From Paramoeba atlantica (lineage: Eukaryota; Discosea): a DNA stretch of 64,000 nt. The DNA lies in NCBI GenBank assembly GCA_977017575.1, contig CDRNVI010000002.1, positions 372,001 through 436,000 of the forward strand, written 5' to 3'. This document shows positions 23,700 through 33,009 of this stretch, in pieces. Position numbers and translations under genes: made by a program. The notes under the pieces were generated by a model. The model did no database searches, had not been told where the DNA came from, and saw only the letters and a program-made list of their open reading frames with translations. Within the stretch, counting starts at the first letter, position 1, and the number at the start of each line of letters is the position of its first letter.

Positions 23700-24015
23700 C
23701 CGAGTAAAAAGCATAGCTGCTGTAATAGTTTTCATGATAATAATTATTAATAATAATTATTATTATGCGATATCGAATTATTAAGAATTATTATAGCTTC
23801 TTCTCAGGGTGAAAGTGGCGCCGCGAACCGGCGCCGATTTTTTTTATAACGCACGTGATGGTGAGTATCTTTATCGTTTACTACCCATGCAACAAGTAAG
23901 TAGTAGATCTATAATAATTCTTAATAATAGCCTATTACTACAGGCTTCAATTATTAATAATTCTGCAGCTATGGTAAAAAGCCCTGTTACAAGCCAATAG
24001 TGCTTTCACTTGACA
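23700..24015. other. AT-rich inverted repeats and a GC stem
   Basis: GAATTATTAAGAATTATTAT (about 23776) is answered by inverse ATAATAATTCTTAATAATA (about 23913), and a GGCGCC...GGCGCC stem lies at about 23818-23836. No gene is supported. Confidence 0.4.
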
Positions 24016-24019
24016 ACAG

Positions 24020-24310
24020 CTACCTTTTTTGCCTATTTGAAGTCTCTTTTGAATTAGAATGTGCTAGACTGCCGAACCTTAAATCTGAATCATTTTGATG
24101 GTACCGTTCGTAGAGATTTTGCAACATCATACTCAATTTCTCGTGTCGAATCAAAATGTTATTAAATTTAATGCATAGTGGTAACATGCGCAATGCTTCG
24201 TTCTTCCTGAAATTATTTAGCATGTATAGGTACACAGTCCACGCTTCAGTATACACATCGTAATTTTCTTTTCGAAAGTGGGTCGCAGCATGAGAGCCAG
24301 ACATCATCAT
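24020..24310 (-). CDS. Small ORF, possible C-terminal continuation of the PPR-like gene
   Basis: About 96 codons, helical (YTEAWTVYLYMLNNFRKNEALRML), starting 19 bases after the end of the preceding frame and shifted relative to it. It could be the true end of that protein, separated by a frameshift or a sequence error, or a separate small gene. It has no motif of its own that I recognise. Confidence 0.35.
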   Translation of the reverse strand: MMMSGSHAATHFRKENYDVYTEAWTVYLYMLNNFRKNEALRMLPLCIKFNNILIRHEKLSMMLQNLYERYHQNDSDLRFGSLAHSNSKETSNRQKR

Positions 24311-24329
24311 ACCTAAACTTTTACTTGCT

Positions 24330-26246
24330 TTACCAAAACGAATACTTATTGGAACTTATACTTTGTGCCCAACAGTATCGCATGAATTCAAGTTGCGTAC
24401 GTGCATAGTCCCTTTTGAGGCGTTTTAACGTGGAAGGGCGAACGCACATTTCAGCATAGATTTGCATGCACTTTATCCAACTATATGCGCCGCCAAAGCG
24501 CCGACATGTGTTGATTAAGGCAGACAGTTGCATGTCCGCAGGTAGACTATTACATTCTGACATTTTTTCCAACAAGAGAAGAGATTCTCTCCAGCGTTTT
24601 CCGGCAACACATGCAGTCACAAACTCGGCGCATAAGAAGGGATCGGCAACACTCGTTTCCATCCATCTTTGTTTAACTATAATATCAAGGACTTGACTCC
24701 AGTGACTTGCCTTGTTCAAAAAATGTAGTAATTGAGCCTGAGATTGGGTAGAAACTGGGAAAGAATCTGTTTTTCCAAACTGGTGCGTTCGACAAGTTGT
24801 TTCCCACTGAGAGTTCGGGTACGCATCTGTCCTTGTTGAGATCGAATCATGCAGAGCAATAGTTTCTTTTTCTGAAGCACGGATATTTTGAACTTGATGC
24901 AAACCACGATGCCAGGATAATTTCGAAATTTCTATATTCTTTTCCATTTTAGACGCTACATTATTCAAACCCGGAATACAACATGTAGGTTTCAAGTCTC
25001 GACCAGAAATACAGTTTCCCGGATGCTTCGCACTAAAACATTTGAGCAGCTCGATAAAAAATAATCGACTACCCTCCACAGTTCTAGATAACCTAAAAGA
25101 ATGCAGCTGTCTTTTTGAAAACACGGAAATTACTTGGAGTGCAACGCGTCTCTGACGATATTGGACAGCTCTGCGCAACATTAAGAATAATATCTGCTGA
25201 TTAGGTGCCAACAATGCCATCCTCCACGGTAACTGTGGATGAAAAATCAATGACTTGATGCACGCTTGGTGATACACTGATATGTAACTTCCAGCATTTG
25301 AATATTCGTGTAAAAATTGGAATGCCTTCCGGCATCTTGGAATGCGGAAACGACGAAATCTGGATGTCCGAAGAAGCAAGAAAGCTAACAATGCACGATA
25401 CGACGGATCAAGCTTTTTGCAGTCGAGAACATAACTATCACCACGCAAGACTCTTGTTAAATACGGACACGTATTCCTTAAGTAACGTGCAAAGCTTTGC
25501 AAGTGTGGTACTTTGCGTTTTACTATGAGAACAATCAAACAAGACGTAAGTTCCCGGAATATTGACATTTTCTCAGAAAATACAGTTTGCGCAAGCCTGC
25601 TAACACTTTCTCTTAGCATACGCAGCAAGACGCTCCATTTTTCGGATTGATACAGCATTGATATAATAGCATTGCTCTGATCTACAGTTTGACCCCCATA
25701 CGATACTGTCAAAGTCCACATGGCAGTAAGCCATGTGGGAGTGTGGCAAAGCGAATTGAACAATCCTATCGCCCGATAATGCAAATTATGCGATGCAATA
25801 GACGCCATCTCCAAACTTTGCTGCGATTTTAGGAAAATAAGATGTTTTTGAGTTCGCCACTTTCTTTTCCCGAACTGTATAAAAGATTGCATCTTGTTTA
25901 AGTGGGGGAAATGTGTACCATAATTTCCTACGAAAGGACGAGAGTAGGTGTCAATGCATATTTTTATCATTCGCGTATTGTATAAACTTACGTTCGCCTG
26001 ATTATAACCCAAGCGGAATAATTTGTAGGACGCCGGTACCGCTTTGATAAAGTAACTAAGCGCAAAAAGGGCTTCTATCCAAGTTGCACCTAATTGACCG
26101 GATTGTACACGATTCATGAACATTTGCAATGTTATAAGCCAATGTGCGTGCATTAGTTTTCTCTTAAACTTTCTGGAAGTTTTTTCTTGGACTTTCACGA
26201 ATTGAACATATATGGATCGCGACACATGTAAAAACGCATGACACAC
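24330..26246 (-). CDS. PPR-like helical-repeat protein, probable host gene
   Basis: A 638-aa intact frame unlike any mobile-element protein in the window. It is alpha-helical throughout, and the C-terminal part (about residues 505-610) shows paired-helix repeats typical of euglenozoan pentatricopeptide proteins: WSQVLDIIVKQRW, then FVTACVAGKRWRESLLLLEKM and LSALINTCRRFGGAYSWIKC. Such proteins usually bind organellar RNA. The N-terminus (MCHAFLHVSRSIYVQFVKVQEKTSRKFKRK) is basic with hydroxyl residues and no acids in the first 20, compatible with a mitochondrial presequence. I chose the first ATG; Met32 is an alternative. A small frame just downstream may continue it. Confidence 0.65.
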   Translation of the reverse strand: MCHAFLHVSRSIYVQFVKVQEKTSRKFKRKLMHAHWLITLQMFMNRVQSGQLGATWIEALFALSYFIKAVPASYKLFRLGYNQANVSLYNTRMIKICIDTYSRPFVGNYGTHFPHLNKMQSFIQFGKRKWRTQKHLIFLKSQQSLEMASIASHNLHYRAIGLFNSLCHTPTWLTAMWTLTVSYGGQTVDQSNAIISMLYQSEKWSVLLRMLRESVSRLAQTVFSEKMSIFRELTSCLIVLIVKRKVPHLQSFARYLRNTCPYLTRVLRGDSYVLDCKKLDPSYRALLAFLLLRTSRFRRFRIPRCRKAFQFLHEYSNAGSYISVYHQACIKSLIFHPQLPWRMALLAPNQQILFLMLRRAVQYRQRRVALQVISVFSKRQLHSFRLSRTVEGSRLFFIELLKCFSAKHPGNCISGRDLKPTCCIPGLNNVASKMEKNIEISKLSWHRGLHQVQNIRASEKETIALHDSISTRTDAYPNSQWETTCRTHQFGKTDSFPVSTQSQAQLLHFLNKASHWSQVLDIIVKQRWMETSVADPFLCAEFVTACVAGKRWRESLLLLEKMSECNSLPADMQLSALINTCRRFGGAYSWIKCMQIYAEMCVRPSTLKRLKRDYARTQLEFMRYCWAQSISSNKYSFW

Positions 26247-26404
26247 ACAATAGGGTGTAAATCAGGTTCACGGAAACTTCAATAAAGTAAAATAAAGTTT
26301 TTTTTCTGAATAAAGTTACTACCATCAAAACATTAATTAAGAGACACATTAAACAAGGGAACGCCAACTAAGGGAACACTGATTAAGGTACTATACCCCC
26401 CCCT

Positions 26405-26446
26405 GCTTATGAGTTCCCCGGTTTTGAGAAAAAGGAACTCATAAGC
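26405..26446. repeat. Perfect 13-bp inverted repeat hairpin
   Basis: GCTTATGAGTTCC at 26405 and its exact inverse at 26434-26446 enclose a 16-base loop. It lies upstream of the PPR-like gene and next to a TATACCCCCCC motif. A second GC-rich stem (CCCGC...GCGGG) is at about 26490-26513. Confidence 0.6.
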
Positions 26447-26724
26447 GTACCAGATCAGAATTCGAGCCATAAAAACGCGAAAATTCGGGCCCGCAGCGCG
26501 AAGCGCCGCGGGTTTTCCTTTACAATAAGAGGGCGGAAACTAGAGATTTACGATCCCGGACGATCCCACCGGTCCTGGTTGAATTTACGTAGAGAAAATA
26601 CTTGGTGAAAACGCGAGTTCTAAAAATTCGGCGAAAGAAATAGCGACCATTTTTTTAGAGAAACTCATTCAATTGTTAAAAATCAAAAACGATCTTCATA
26701 TGAAGGTAAGAGAAACTAAACAAA

Positions 26725-27359
26725 CATTATCACTCCTTCGTAAACACGCTTGTTACCGGTCCCAAGCCCGGCACCGCCATATTTGGCGGAGTGTGAGGGT
26801 GAAGATTTCAATCCATCTATGGCATGGTTATAAACTTAAGAATATAATTAAACTCCTCGTTTCTCGTATCCAGTAGAACTACTACATTTAGCTCCATTTA
26901 ACTAAACAATTTTACACGCCTGCAAATGCTACGCATCGATTCGCTTGGTCCCGGCCTGACAATATTCATCCTCTGTAACGAGGCCCATGGGCTCCGTACC
27001 CTTCGGGGTACCACCGCCCCAGCATTCGTGCTGGGAGGCCCATGGGCTCCGTGTCCTTCGGGGCACACCTGCCGTTGCATTTATATTCATCCTCTGTAAC
27101 GAGGCCCATGGGCTCCGTACCCTTCGGGGTACCACCGCCCCAGCATTCGTGCTGGGAGGCCCATGGGCTCCGTGTCCTTCGGGACACACTTGCCGTTGCA
27201 TTTGCGTTATACACCCTCCTCTCCGGCATGATTTTTTACAATAAAGTGAAAACAGAATAGAAACAGAAGGGAGAGGGTGGGAAATTGTGACGTGCTATGG
27301 CATGCCTGGCACCCAGGGCTTGGTCCCGGTAACATGGTGCTTACGAAGGAGTGATAATG
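26725..27359. repeat. Inverted-repeat-bounded block holding tandem tetraloop hairpins
   Basis: A 45-bp imperfect repeat starting CATTATCACTCCTTCGTAA at 26725 recurs inverted at 27316-27359. Between the arms lie two tandem 121-bp hairpin units. No ORF of interest is present. A foldback-type mobile unit is possible, but no target duplication was seen. Confidence 0.55.
26965..27206 (+). repeat. Two tandem 121-bp units packed with TTCG-loop hairpins
   Basis: Units start at 26965 and 27086. Each has two copies of AGGCCCATGGGCTCCGT (26981, 27036; 27102, 27157), leading into GTACCC-TTCG-GGGTAC or GTGTCC-TTCG-GGGCAC stems, and between them a CCCAGCA-TTCG-TGCTGGG stem. The TTCG loop is the exceptionally stable UUCG tetraloop in RNA. 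One stem differs between units only by a G-T wobble versus a full pair (27053 against 27174), as if pairing is conserved. The block is GC-rich in an AT-rich setting. Confidence 0.8.
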
Positions 27360-27460
27360 AGGGAGTTGCTATGCTCTGTCCATGGTATCATGTTCAGGGG
27401 AACAGCAACTCCCCATTATCTCGGCGTAGTAAACACGCCTTGGCTTGCCTGGCACTACGA
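27296..27460. repeat. Imperfect palindrome related to the 26725 repeat arm
   Basis: GGGAGTTGCT (27361) pairs with AGCAACTCCC (about 27404-27413). Outward, the left flank (GTGATAATG, GTGCTTACG, GGGCTTGG) and right flank (CATTATC, GTAGTAAACACG, CCTTGGCTTGCC) are diverged inverse copies of each other. The right arm is thus a third relative of the 26725 sequence. Confidence 0.5.
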
Positions 27461-27883
27461 TTGCCGAAAAAAAAAAAACTTATTCCATTAGTCCTCACTT
27501 GAGGCCTGTTAGCGGGAGTCCTCCCCCCTAAGAAGATTTGAAGTTGAAAAAAAAAAAGTGGAGTGTTCGGGAAAGGGGGGGTATTGTTGGTACGTTATAG
27601 ATCCTCCCATACGGAAGTATCAAGGCAACACCCCGGACGTCCCGGGTTGACGCTGGGAATACGGCTTTTCAGGATATCTCGCCTAGTAGGAATATTGATT
27701 CAGAAATTCAGACCGACGATAGTGAACGCGTTGCTTTGCTTGATGCGTTTATCCCCGAATTCTTTATTAGCAAAGATTCATCATAAATACTGAAGGAACA
27801 ACTTGGTCTCTTTACATCAACACACCTTAGTTCGCAGTAAACGTTTTCCTTATATTTCCTAACTCTTAATTCGTGATCTATAA

Positions 27884-28888
27884 ATGCCCGCAACGCGACG
27901 AGGATCCGGTTTGTGCGACTCTCCAGCGACGCAATCGACACGCAACACAGGGGATGAAAATGTACGAATTCCTTCAGAGTTGCCATCTGCTGAACGGTGT
28001 TCAACGAGAACAGATCTCAAAATACACCTACGCTTTGATCGAGCTGTAGGGTGTTCTCAAATCGCGAAATATATGGGCGAGATTTCTGAAGACGACTGCG
28101 CAGCAGCTGTCCTCGAGTACATAGACAGTGCATTAAAGGCCGCGACGGATACTGAGCGAGTATCTGCCACCAGCCAAATACTAAGTGTGCGTCGATCTCA
28201 AGATGTTTCACTCCTGGAATCTTTGGTTTCGGAAGAAGGGAACCGTTCTGCTCTGGCTACGTTGCTAATTGATCCGCCTAAAGAGGCGAAAAAATTAAAG
28301 GTGCGCGATGAGGAAAAAGAGGGGGGGCAACTTACATCATGGACTGGAACAGAACGACGTCCTAGCCTTGGGGGTCATTTAAGGGTAGCCCTTCTAGATG
28401 GCAACTTTCGGTTTTTTTCTTCCGGGCTGCTACAAACACGGTTCGGGCGTTTTTTCGAATCAGTTTTTCAGGAGGCTGGAAAAGGGATATCACCATCCAT
28501 ATGTCAGGAGTCAGAAGCCATCTCCGTATCCGCCAATCACTTTTTGCTTGAACTCGCGGCCCTTTTCCTTGCCTTTAATGCAAACTCTGATCAAGCCAAT
28601 ACTGGCAAGTGTGTGCAGGCGTGCCGCGAAAACGTGGGTCTTCTTCCGAAAGCGGATCGAATAATACTGCCCCCGTCTGTTCTGAGCGTGAACGGCAAAC
28701 AAAAGCACCACAATTTTTACAAAAGCCAAAATGGACTCCTTGAAGAATCTAGTCGATTAAAGAGGTTCACATTCAGAGGCGACCGCAATGCCAAATTTAG
28801 TCGCGGTCATGCAAGCGGGCAAGGAAATGTGCGACGATCCGATCACGCAGCCTCAGAAAATACAGCGAAAGCTCAAAAGGAGAACTAA
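27884..28888 (+). CDS. Unrecognised ORF upstream of a tyrosine recombinase
   Basis: 334 codons with no family I recognise. The first 150 residues are polar and helix-prone (SEDDCAAAVLEYIDSALKAATDTERV); the rest is basic toward the end. Another frame overlaps its 3' end (28788-29069: PQKIQRKLKRRTKENENSAFLRYHVYYDKLGKDGYGFEV). Position ahead of a recombinase would suit a Gag-like or accessory protein of the same element, but nothing in the sequence proves this. Confidence 0.35.
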   Translation: MPATRRGSGLCDSPATQSTRNTGDENVRIPSELPSAERCSTRTDLKIHLRFDRAVGCSQIAKYMGEISEDDCAAAVLEYIDSALKAATDTERVSATSQILSVRRSQDVSLLESLVSEEGNRSALATLLIDPPKEAKKLKVRDEEKEGGQLTSWTGTERRPSLGGHLRVALLDGNFRFFSSGLLQTRFGRFFESVFQEAGKGISPSICQESEAISVSANHFLLELAALFLAFNANSDQANTGKCVQACRENVGLLPKADRIILPPSVLSVNGKQKHHNFYKSQNGLLEESSRLKRFTFRGDRNAKFSRGHASGQGNVRRSDHAASENTAKAQKEN

Positions 28889-29446
28889 GGAAAACGAAAA
28901 TTCGGCGTTTCTACGATACCATGTTTATTATGATAAGTTAGGGAAAGATGGTTATGGTTTCGAGGTTTTAAAAAGTACAATTGTGGCAAAGGGAAAGATT
29001 CTTGGGGAGAAAAACCAAATGCCACAGGTAATTATTACAAAATATCACCTGAAGAGGGATCTGCACTAAAGGGTCCGCTAGTCTGTTTTATACGGAACAG
29101 AAAATAATTGCTAATCTGGTTACAAATCATTAATAATATATGCGTGGCATTGCTGGTGCCTCATCAATATTTTATGTTATTTTTACGTATAATTTTTAGG
29201 GGTTTTTTCCATGTTTAATATGATGTGTGTCACATCCATCAGACCTACACTTTTTCCCCACCAATTTTCTATTATCAATGCAACGCGAGGAAAGCCCTTT
29301 TACCATATTATTACTCTAGGATCATTATTACTCTAGAATCATTCAGAGCAAGCGCCCGTCTTATCTTTATTCAATTGTTTTACTCAACTGAATATTTCAC
29401 AGAAAAAAAAAACTACACTTTTCAGAGACAAAAGATAAAGTTTTGT

Positions 29447-31277
29447 ATGACTGGTCTCAAGGACACTGATGACCACCGAGGTGGTGAAAGAAGCTACATC
29501 GAAAAACTGGCGCTGCAGTCTATTGCACCGGGAACTCAAAAATTGTATCAGAACCGCATTGACACTCTCAAACAGTTTTGTACAATGCATGGGTATGAAC
29601 GCATTACAAAACAAGCTTTGGACATTTTCTCCACTGTCAAGCGTCATGTGGAACTGCGAAATCAACATTACAAGGATACCGCAGCGCTCTACTTTTCTAT
29701 CAAGAAATTACTAATTTCGATCTAGATGAGAGTGAATCCCCTTGGGCGGCAGATCGCGTTATATTGCGGGCGGTGGAGGGAGCAGCGGTTGAAGGTAAGA
29801 TGCACCGCCAGGAAAAGCGTCCTAGAGGTTATAAACCCCCGCTCACAAAAAGTGACCCCCCTCTTTTTTTTTCGTACAAATGTCCGTTTGAGCTGATTTT
29901 TGTTGAATTTTGCAGATCTCAACACAAGGACTTTGCGCGTGAAGAAATGAGACAAAAAGAAACGAATACGCACAATTTAGAGAAGAATTAACATTTTTTC
30001 ACTTTTTCGCCCTTCAATCTTGTACACTCTTTAAGTCGAGAATCAAAACTTAATACTGTTTTGTCGATCACTTTTTGAGTTAAAGAAGACCATGCTTTAC
30101 GTACACATCGGATAAGTGAAGGCTTGTCCGATGGCGTTTGTTCGTCTACCGCCTCTTGGACCATAGACCAGACGTTTTCTATAGGGGAAAGGTCGGGCGA
30201 GTTGGGGGGCCAGTTTCTTAGAACATCACTCATTCGATTCTCAATATACTCTTTGGAGGCACGGGCAGTATGTGCCGTTGCCCCATCCTGTTGAAATACA
30301 CTATTAGGGGGGAAATCTACCTGTTTTGATGTTTCTATGTACGTCTTACTTGTAATAGATGTGTCACTTGGTAGAATAACCAAATACCTCCACCCACAGG
30401 ACTCAAAGTGTATTCCCCGCTAGATTTTTTTTCGTTCAGATATTTTTTGATTATCCTTCTAGAGACGTTAAAATCACGGGATAATTGTTTAATCGGAACA
30501 CCTTCTCCATGTCTCATCTTCAAAAGAACCTTACCACAATCCGTAAGCGCCCCTTTTGGAAGTCGATATGGTGATTTGGTCATTTTTGGAAAAAAAAGTT
30601 GAAAAGTCAATTATTTTTTTTGACTAAATTTTAAAATTTTAAAATGAGCTAAAAACAGCGGGATCGTGCAGATCTCGAAATTTTGAACGAAACAGTGGTA
30701 TGATAACCCACCCACGCCCCCATGTGCTAAAAATAAGGGGGGGTCACTTATTCGTGAGCGGGGGTTTATATCAGAAAGCATGTTGAACGAATTGTTATCC
30801 TGGGTCCTCCCTCTGAAAAATGGTCCTGAACTTGCGCGTGCACTCAAGGTCCAATATTACGCGGCCTTGCGCTCTTGTGAAGTCGAAGGACTCCGTGGAG
30901 GCGACTTACAAGGGGAAGGTGCGTGGGCCTTCCTACATATACGTAGCGACAAGGTTCAAAGGCAATCTTCCGATAGACAACGATGTAAACCACTATCTCC
31001 TATGGGAGCACAAGTAGTTCGAAGCGCCCTTTTAAATGTGGAACATGGTAAAATTGCGTTTCCTGCCTACAAAAAACGTTGCGCTGCTAGGCTTGTAAAA
31101 CAAGCATCCCAAGAGCTAGGGTGGCCCTCCAATGTATGTTTCGACGGCACTCATACTCTCAGACACGGTGGCACAGGTGTGGTCATTGAAAGCGCCGTGA
31201 ATATTATATCAAATGCTCTTACAGGTATGTCAAAACAGGTTCGCCAAAGCCACTACTTGGCTCCCAGATCACAATAA
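29447..31277 (+). mobile_element. Tyrosine-recombinase element fossil, split by a Tc1-like insertion
   Basis: The part before 29831 holds a core-binding-type N-terminal region (IAPGTQKLYQNRIDTLKQF). The part after 30770 holds the catalytic domain: ALRSCEVEGLRGGDL (first Arg), HTLRHGGTG (His-x-x-Arg box) and VRQSHYL (Tyr). There is no RT or RNase H nearby, unlike the VIPER-like elements at 45-54 kb, so a Crypton-like or other RT-less tyrosine-recombinase element is possible. It is broken by the insertion and has about one further break. Confidence 0.6.
29832..30768 (-). mobile_element. Tc1-like element C3 (TAAACC family), internally deleted
   Basis: Terminal repeats TAAACCCCCGCTCAC at both ends, TA flanks, 937 bp. 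The minus-strand transposase starts MTFQLFFPKMTKSPYRLPKG, keeps the helix-turn-helix (IKQLSRDFNVSRRIIKKYL), then jumps at about 30398 from the linker to just before the second catalytic Asp, and continues with FQQDGATAHTA and SPDLSPIENVW. The first catalytic Asp lies in the lost segment (about 130 codons), so this is non-autonomous. It sits inside the tyrosine-recombinase gene. Confidence 0.85.
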
Positions 31278-31667
31278 GCTTCTAGCTAAGAAAGTTTATC
31301 GATAAAATGTAAATAATAATGTAATTAGTAGCCTGTTTAACCCTTAAAATGATTAAAAATCATCATACAAGTGATCATGGGCTTTTATAAGAGCAGTCCA
31401 CAAGCGACTACCACTTTCTCCTTTATTAAGTGTTCAATCCGGCGTAGTTAGATCCTGGGTACAGTTTTAATGGTGTTACAGGATTTACCTACGTACCTAC
31501 AAGTATTGTTTGCATCTATTACACTACACAATGCATACTGCAGGTGAAAACATGCATGAGCCCGGAGACAACATGACGTACACCATGTCCATGCCGGTGC
31601 GATCTGAGGGACAATACACTTTACTATACCATATACTATGATCTTTTGGTTTATAGTATGGTTATGG
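31278..31667. other. No gene recognised
   Basis: AT-rich DNA downstream of the recombinase fossil. A minus-strand frame (31448-31777) with several His and Cys residues has no recognisable motif. Confidence 0.35.
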
Positions 31668-31719
31668 CTGAATGCATACACTATTGTCACGCAGTTACGT
31701 GACAGCCTGCCAAAGGCCT
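31668..31719 (+). repeat. 52-bp microfragment of an SL-LINE 3' coding end
   Basis: These 52 bases are identical to 43841-43892, the codons for KLNAYTIVTQLRDSLPKA at the end of the SL-LINE ORF. Neither flank matches that element. Confidence 0.8.
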
Positions 31720-31842
31720 TTGATGTGTATGAGGAATGAGTGAGTGAGGAGACGAGATGACGAGGGGGGAGGCTCACAGATAGTAGGCAATCTGGGGTTT
31801 CTTCTTCTTGCCGTCACTAGCGTTTGGGTGATTTGAAGACTG

Positions 31843-31880
31843 GCGAGTGGGTGGTCCCCGCCGGGGAACTACCCATTCGC
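31843..31880. repeat. Hairpin resembling the end of a VIPER-like element
   Basis: GCGAGTGGGTGGTCCCC pairs with GGGGAACTACCCATTCGC. The same design, with changed bases, is at 54435-54470 in the 3' region of the outer VIPER-like element. It may mark a solo end fragment of that class. Confidence 0.5.
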
Positions 31881-32044
31881 AAGAGAGAGAAAGTTTGAAT
31901 ATTGTTTTGTGGACGTCCATATATCTTTTGTTATCATTATAGTCAGGATAGGAAAGTTGAAAGACATGTAGTTATTTAGTTTTATTTACTTGATGAATAT
32001 TATTTACTTAGGACAATTCTTTATATATTTTGTACAAAGATTTT

Positions 32045-32690
32045 ATGATGAGCAATTCCGTTCAGAGCATCTCTTGGCACCTCCGTCAAAGGAGACTCGC
32101 AGTCCCTGAATTGATCTTCCGGTTGTAGCTGAATGGTGGGCGCCGGGGTGCCATTCGTCTGAGCATCAAGGGTTCTCCACGGTTGAGGAACTTGTTGGTG
32201 TAGTATCGCTAAACTCCTCGTTTACTGGAGCTTTCTTCTCGCGTCGACGGAAAATATTTGTCAGCAGATCCTGCGAGAACAGTTTCGAGGGTATTGTTAC
32301 CGTGGAGTTTTTCGCTGAGGCTGGCGGGCTGAGCGGTGGAGGTAGGGATGGTTGTTCCCCGGTGGAAACACGTTCGCCGGATTTGGTGGCTTGTAGCGGT
32401 GAAGTGGGTGCTGGGGATGATGGGGAGTGCGATCCGGTAGAGTTCTGCGAGACGTTTGAACCTGCAGTTAGGCTCTCTTTCCTCATTCTTTCCTGGCGCA
32501 GAGCTTCGTGAAATTTCCAGCGTGCTTCCTTACGTTCTTTCCTTTGCTGAAAGAGTTCTTCGTCAGAGAGGATGCGTGCAGTCGGATTCAGCGGTCGCAA
32601 CACTATGTCATCGGTTGTCCTCTCCGTTTCTTCCGTTTCTTCCGCTCTAGCATCTTTGCCTGGAGATCTGACGGGGGAGCATAGAAAGTT
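32045..32690 (-). pseudogene. SL-LINE fragment: N-terminal region
   Basis: The minus strand reads DDIVLRPLNPTARILSDEEL, then a charged helix (FQQRKERKEARWKFHEALRQ), a Ser/Pro-rich stretch, and FRRREKKAPVNEEFSDTTPTSS. The last block recurs at 61905-61960 and both continue with PDAQTNGTPAPTIQLQPEDQ. Relative to that copy there is a net 20-nt loss at about 32165, which shifts the frame. The fragment stops near 32045, well before the RT. Confidence 0.7.
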
Positions 32691-32692
32691 AG

Positions 32693-32786
32693 CTTGTTGT
32701 TGTTTTATTTTCCTAATCTTTTTCCTCCAAACATGGGCATGCTCACGCGTGCCAAAGCAAAGGAGACTGGCCAGGGGCGTTTCTAG
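32693..32786 (+). pseudogene. SL-LINE fragment: extreme 5' end
   Basis: CTTGTTG (possibly the last seven SL bases), a pyrimidine-rich leader and, from 32733, MGMLTRAKAKETGQ, the conserved SL-LINE start also seen at 62572 and at 38111 (minus). The frame ends after 17 codons. It lies back to back with the minus-strand fragment at 32045-32690. Confidence 0.6.
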
Positions 32787-33009
32787 TGTAAATCAGTAGT
32801 TTAGGCTGTTGGTTTAGAGTAGAAGCGTTGGGGCTTAGCGCACCTCGCCACCCGAGCTGCAAACTTCCATTGAAGCGATAAAATTACAAAGCAAAATATA
32901 TAAAGTCCATATTTCATCATCATAAAGAGAAAAAGAAAAAGAAAATCTTGTTGGATAGTTCTTGGATAGTTGGGTTGCTGTTCGTCTGTTGTAGGTAAAA
33001 AAAAAAAAA

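Noticed and set aside
24311-24330. Tiny cis-spliced intron joining the PPR-like frame to the downstream small frame
   Set aside because: A GTAAAG...AG of 16 bases would restore the frame but is far shorter than known spliceosomal introns; a frameshift or separate ORF is simpler.
26738-26800. Group I/II intron, ribozyme or tRNA-like element in the GC-rich hairpin region
   Set aside because: No domain V, P7/G-binding core, hammerhead or HDV core, or tRNA T-arm consensus could be recognised by eye.
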